Shown here piece by piece: positions 59,700-64,000 of a stretch of 64,000 nt of DNA (position 1 is the first letter of the stretch; each line of letters starts with the position of its first letter). The notes below the pieces were generated by a model, which saw nothing but the letters and a program-made list of their open reading frames with translations, was not told the DNA's origin and made no database searches. Both the position numbers and the translations under genes were made by a program. The stretch lies in contig NC_089437.1 in assembly GCF_026210795.1 (NCBI RefSeq), forward strand, positions 2,728,001 to 2,792,000, given 5' to 3'. This DNA comes from Rhizophagus irregularis (taxonomy: Eukaryota; Glomeromycota; Glomeromycetes; Glomerales; Glomeraceae).

Positions 59700-61769
59700 A
59701 AAGGATTGATTGTATTACTAACTTAGAAGTTAATGAAAACCAAAGAAAAAAAAAATATACATATAGACGATATTTTTTCTTTAGATTATATTGTAAATGT
59801 TTAGCTCAACCCCTTTATTATTTCTTTTTTTTTTTTATTCAATATTATATAGAATAAAAAACCACAATGCATAAATTTGAATTAAAATAAAAATATTCAT
59901 ATTATACAAAAAATTATTCAGAATTTTTAAGTTGAAAGATTAAAAATGGTGAAAACAAGATTCAAAATAAGATTTAAACAAAACATTAAAGATTTAAATA
60001 AGATTCAAACAAAACTTTTAAAGATTCAAATCAAAACTTTAAAGATTCAAATAAGATTTTAAATATTTAAACAAGATTTCAAAATTCAATAATATTTAAA
60101 ATAAAACCCAAATAAATATTTAAAATAAAGATTTATAAGATTCATAGAAATTTTTGTATTATTTTTTTTTTAAAAAAAAAAACTTCTTTATAATATAATA
60201 AAAGTATATTATAAAGATTATATGAAGGAATTTTATAAAATGTAATTATATAATATGATTATATAAAGATTTAACTGAAATTTTAATTTAATTAACACAA
60301 TAAATTTTATTAAAAATTCAATTAATTATAATTAATTAACATAATATATTTAAGTAAAAAATTAATTTAGATTAATTATAAATTAATTAGTACAATAAAT
60401 TTTAAGTAAAAATTTAATTAACTATAAATTAATTAATACAATAAATTTAAGTAACTTAATTTTGTTGCCTATAGCACATTTTAATACTTTATTAAGATAA
60501 AAAATAGTAAACTACAAATACTGAGTAAATTATGTAAAACCCTAATTTATTAAATATTAAACTATTTATCATTTTACGGTAAATTAATTAACTTAATTAT
60601 AAATTAATTAATATAATAAATTTAAGTAAAAGTTCAATTAATTTAATTATAAATTAATTAATATAATAAATTTAAGTAAAAATTAACTTAATTATAAATT
60701 AATTAACACAATAAATTCAAGTAAAAATTAACTTAATTATAAATAAATTAATACAATAAATTTAAGTAAAAATTCAATTTAATTTATAAATTAATTAATA
60801 CAATAAATTTAAGTAAAAATTCAATTTAATTTATAAATTAATTAATACAATAAATTTACTAAGTAAAAATTCAATTAAATTAATTAATACAATAAATTTA
60901 AGTAAAAATTCAATTAAATTAATTAACACAATAAATTTAAGTAAAAATTAATTTTACAAAATAAATTTTATTGTAAAAAGAATTCTTAAAAAATCTAAAT
61001 AACAATGGTTTTATATATAATTAAAACTATACCAATTATATATACTCTAACAGTTATATTAGAAAATAACATAATCTTTTTAGGTAAAGATAATCTGCAT
61101 TTAGTATTGTTTGATAATATTTCTAGGTTAGAAAAATAATTTTAATCTAACCTTTTTTAAAATATCTGATTTTTGTATTTTAAATTTGGCAAATTTGATT
61201 GGATAAAATCTTGTATCTGTGTTTTCGGCCAATTAAAAACCTTCGTTTAACCTTTATTCTCTTTAAAGAATTTAGATTTACAAATAATTTTGTTAGATCT
61301 AATATAAATTATATTTATCAATCTGTGTTAATAAATCTTAATTAAACTTGGATAAATTATAAATTATAAAATATTCTTCTAGTTAATCCAAAATATGACA
61401 TTCTAAATTAATTGATAAACTGATAATACCTTTTTCGTGAATACCTTCCTTATACAGTCTAATGAAGTGTAGATCATGATTCAGGCTTCGTCACACAACC
61501 TTAAATGTTCACAGTTCACACGATATTTTTTCTGGATGTTTCCAGCGCGAGCCAGTTGAAAAAAAACAATGATTATTGGCTATTCATTTAACACAACCAA
61601 ACCACCGGAGTAGAATTTCCCAAATATTATCTTTCAAAAAACTCCGTTCGTTAACATTTATAAATATTTAAATTTTTTCCAAGAATACTAAAAAAGTTTT
61701 TTTAAAAAAAAGTTGTTCTTTTATATTTTATCAAATATATTAAATAAATAACCATTTGTCTAAATAAAA
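59700..61769. other. AT-rich spacer between the CPSF6-like gene and CDC37
   Basis: 59700-59900 is probable 3' UTR. 59940-60130 has degenerate AAAGATTCAAATAAGATT repeats. 60290-60955 is the tandem array listed separately. From 60960 the DNA is AT-rich with the CDC37 promoter and 5' UTR at its end. No gene. Confidence 0.5.
60290..60955. repeat. ~50-bp AT-only tandem array interrupted by a LINE-tail-like insert
   Basis: About twelve units of ATTAATACAATAAATTTAAG plus TAAAAATTCAATT. Between units, 60459-60500 (reverse-complemented) reads TCTTAATAAAGTATTAAAAT then GTGCTATAGGCAAC, the same motif as the LINE tail at 18519-18562. Confidence 0.75.
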
Positions 61770-63509
61770 ATGCCTATTGACTATAGTAAGTGGGATAAAC
61801 TTGAACTTAGTGACGACGACGACTTTGAATGTCACCCTAATGTGGATAAAGCGTCTTTTATTCGATGGAAACAAGCGGACATTCATCAAAAACGCGAGGA
61901 AAGACGTCGAAAAATTGAAGCTCTTAAACTTGAGACCTCAAACAACGTAGTATTACTTAAACGTATTGATGATATGATACAACAAATAATAGAGGGAGGA
62001 GTTGAAACTTTTTTACAAACAATTGAAAAGTTACGAGAAACAAATAAAAAGATAGCATCCGAAGCAAAAGAAGCAAAAGATGAAAAAGATGAAAAAGATG
62101 AAGAATCTTCGGAAGATTCTTCACAGAAAGAAGAACAGCTTGCATATCCAACTTTTGATCAAATGATGGGTGTTTTATTTGAAAGAATTCAAGATGAAGT
62201 TAAAAATGAAAGTCCAGAAAAAGTTGGGGAACAATTAAAAAATAAATTAATTGAACATCGTAATAAATTAAGTCAAAGACAAAAAGAAGCTAAACAAGAA
62301 TTGGAGAAAGAAGAAAGAGAAGCTAGGAAGAAAATTACCATGGATGATATGCATACTGGATTTGATAAGTCGGTAAGTAATTTTTGTTAATCAAAAAATT
62401 TTGTCCGATTGTCTACATACTAATAAAGTTTATATATAATTTATAGTCTGTTAGTAAAGTCGCTAAAATTGAACCACCAAAACCTCAACCGAAAAAAACA
62501 AAAAAAAAAGAACAAGTTGTCGAAGTCTTAAATCCCAATGCTCAAATGAAATCACTTGATGATAACGAGGTAAATTTACAAATAATTTTTTTTTTATTTA
62601 AATTTTTGATAATAAAATTTAAAATTTTAATAGAAAAATCAAGCTGAGGTAGATGAAAAAGATGATGAAAAAGAAGAAAGTGATGATGATGATGATGAGG
62701 AAGAGGAGCTTTTGACATCAGATCTTGCGAAAGAATTCGCAATGATTAAAGATTACGATAGGAGTTTCGAATTTATCACAAAACATCCTGAAGTCGTTTC
62801 TCAAGAGATAGTTGATCAAATTTTAGCAGAGGCATTCCAATCTCAATTAAAAGGAAAAGCCAAGTATGCAAAACAAGCTGTACATCAAGCGTGGTTATTA
62901 CAGTACTGTCAAAAGCTTGGAAAAGATGGTGTTACACTTTTCTTCAAAAGGTATGTTTGAACCATTTTCGACCCAAATGGTTGAACTATATGTCTTTATA
63001 AATTAAATATTTTATTTTATTTATTTATTTTTTTTGTTAGGATAACTTCACCAAACCCTCAAGCACGTGAAGTTTTCATGAAGGACGTTAATGAAACCTA
63101 TGACCGTATTCGTGAGCGTTGTCAAATTATGGCAGCAGAGAAAACTCAAAAGCCTCAACCTGCTAAACAAGTAGAACAGATTCAAATTGAAGTGACAGAT
63201 CCTAATATGTCGCTTAACGTTCGTGTTCCAGATGAAAATGCTGCAGATGAAGAAGGAAAAAAGAAATATCAACTTTTTAAAACTTTACCTGAAGATTTCC
63301 AGGCAGCTTTAAAAACTACCGAAATAACGAAAATTAATAAAGTTTTAGGCGAAATGACTGTTGAAAAAGCTGAACATGTTTTACAAGTCTGTGGAGATGC
63401 CGATATTCTTTCAATTGAACCAGGAATTATTGATACAACGCAAGGTGAAGTTGTTCCGGGACAAGAGATCGACAATGTGTCACATGATGATAAAAAAGCG
63501 GATTTATAG
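61770..63509 (+). CDS. CDC37: Cdc37, Hsp90 co-chaperone for kinases
   Basis: Cdc37 loads protein kinase clients onto Hsp90 in the cytosol. Four exons: 61770-62372, 62447-62569, 62634-62950 and 63041-63509 (TAG), phases consistent, 503 residues, as usual for fungal Cdc37. The N-terminus MPIDYSKWDKLELSDDDDFE carries the conserved kinase-binding start and the CK2-type serine (LSDDDD); HPNVDKASFIRWKQADIHQK is family signature. A coiled coil and Lys/Glu-rich segment follow. The middle Hsp90-binding domain lies after an acidic stretch (ESDDDDDEEEEE-like, about residues 255-265) and includes ITKHPEVVSQEIVDQILAEAF and AKQAVHQAWLLQYCQ. The C-terminal domain starts near FKTLPEDFQAALKT. Start ATG is first in frame after a 5' AT-rich leader. 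Confidence 0.96.
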
Positions 63510-64000
63510 GAATAAAAAATAAGTATGAGAAATTGGACGTTAGATAAATATAACAAATATTTTCTTATGTATATTTTTTTGATTATGTAAATTATTCTAG
63601 TAAATTTATTCATATTTATTAAACGGTTTCATTTTAAATGCCATCCTATAATACATAATAAAAACGTCGTAATCGATATTTACAATTGGATGATTAAATA
63701 GCGGCACTACACGCCGCATTAGTTTTTAATCCGCAATTTTATACCAATTTTAGTGAGATATATGAGATATAACAGATAACTGATAATACTGAACTTCATA
63801 ATCACGTGAAAATTAAGTTAGAAGTTTCGATATCATTCTAGCGATTTTTAGTAACCAAAACTTGCCAAATAAAACGCCTCATGATGAATTTATCGCATAA
63901 TTTTTTAGTGATAGTCATACCCTAATTCAAACATAAATAGAGCGAAATTTTGCCTTCTCTCACATCTTCGTTTTCACTTTATTGTAAAAATTAGAAGAAA
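63510..64000. other. Region downstream of CDC37
   Basis: 3' UTR of CDC37 and spacer. No ORF. Contains the short inverted repeat GCGGC...GCCGC near 63701-63717. The final 60 bp is pyrimidine-rich (CCTTCTCTCACATCTTCG) and could be the leader of a plus-strand gene beyond the window. Confidence 0.4.

Overview
The window looks like nuclear DNA of an arbuscular mycorrhizal fungus (Glomeromycotina, Rhizophagus-like). This rests on very high A+T with dense A/T homopolymers, many 60-95 nt GT-AG introns, intergenic DNA packed with nested transposons, LINE open reading frames of a type I associate with Rhizophagus, and fungal/opisthokont housekeeping proteins. The species call is inference.

Layout. 1-10.7 kb is a compact gene block: the 3' part of a class II-type HMG-CoA reductase (+), then four minus-strand genes: an alpha/beta hydrolase (4 exons), coronin (8 exons, one apparently only 2 nt long), tubulin-binding cofactor C (5 exons) and a macro-domain-like protein (2 exons). 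11.9-37.4 kb is a transposon zone: a 3.1-kb hAT element with an exact 8-bp target duplication, an AT-rich stretch with several LINE 3' tails and a decayed LINE ORF1, an 833-bp foldback element, a less AT-rich island carrying nested palindromic repeats, an 850-bp hAT-like element, and a TA-flanked element that holds a 147-bp tandem array and has been split by a 7.9-kb RNase H-bearing LINE with a 17-bp target duplication. Further nested MITEs follow at 36.5-37.4 kb. 37.4-56.9 kb is an AT-rich, gene-poor stretch with three tandem-repeat fields and one intronless gene, a CBM21/RVxF-type protein phosphatase 1 regulatory subunit. 56.9-63.5 kb carries two plus-strand genes: a CPSF6-like RRM protein (10-11 exons) and the Hsp90 co-chaperone Cdc37 (4 exons).

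The host genes are unrelated housekeeping functions (isoprenoid supply, actin, tubulin folding, glycogen control, mRNA 3' processing, chaperoning) and form no pathway cluster. The most notable observations are the predicted 2-nt micro-exon in coronin, a short hairpin module with a compensatory base change shared by two unrelated mobile elements, and the nested architecture at 20-37 kb. Exon boundaries were worked out by hand from splice consensus and reading-frame continuity. No alignment or database search was run.
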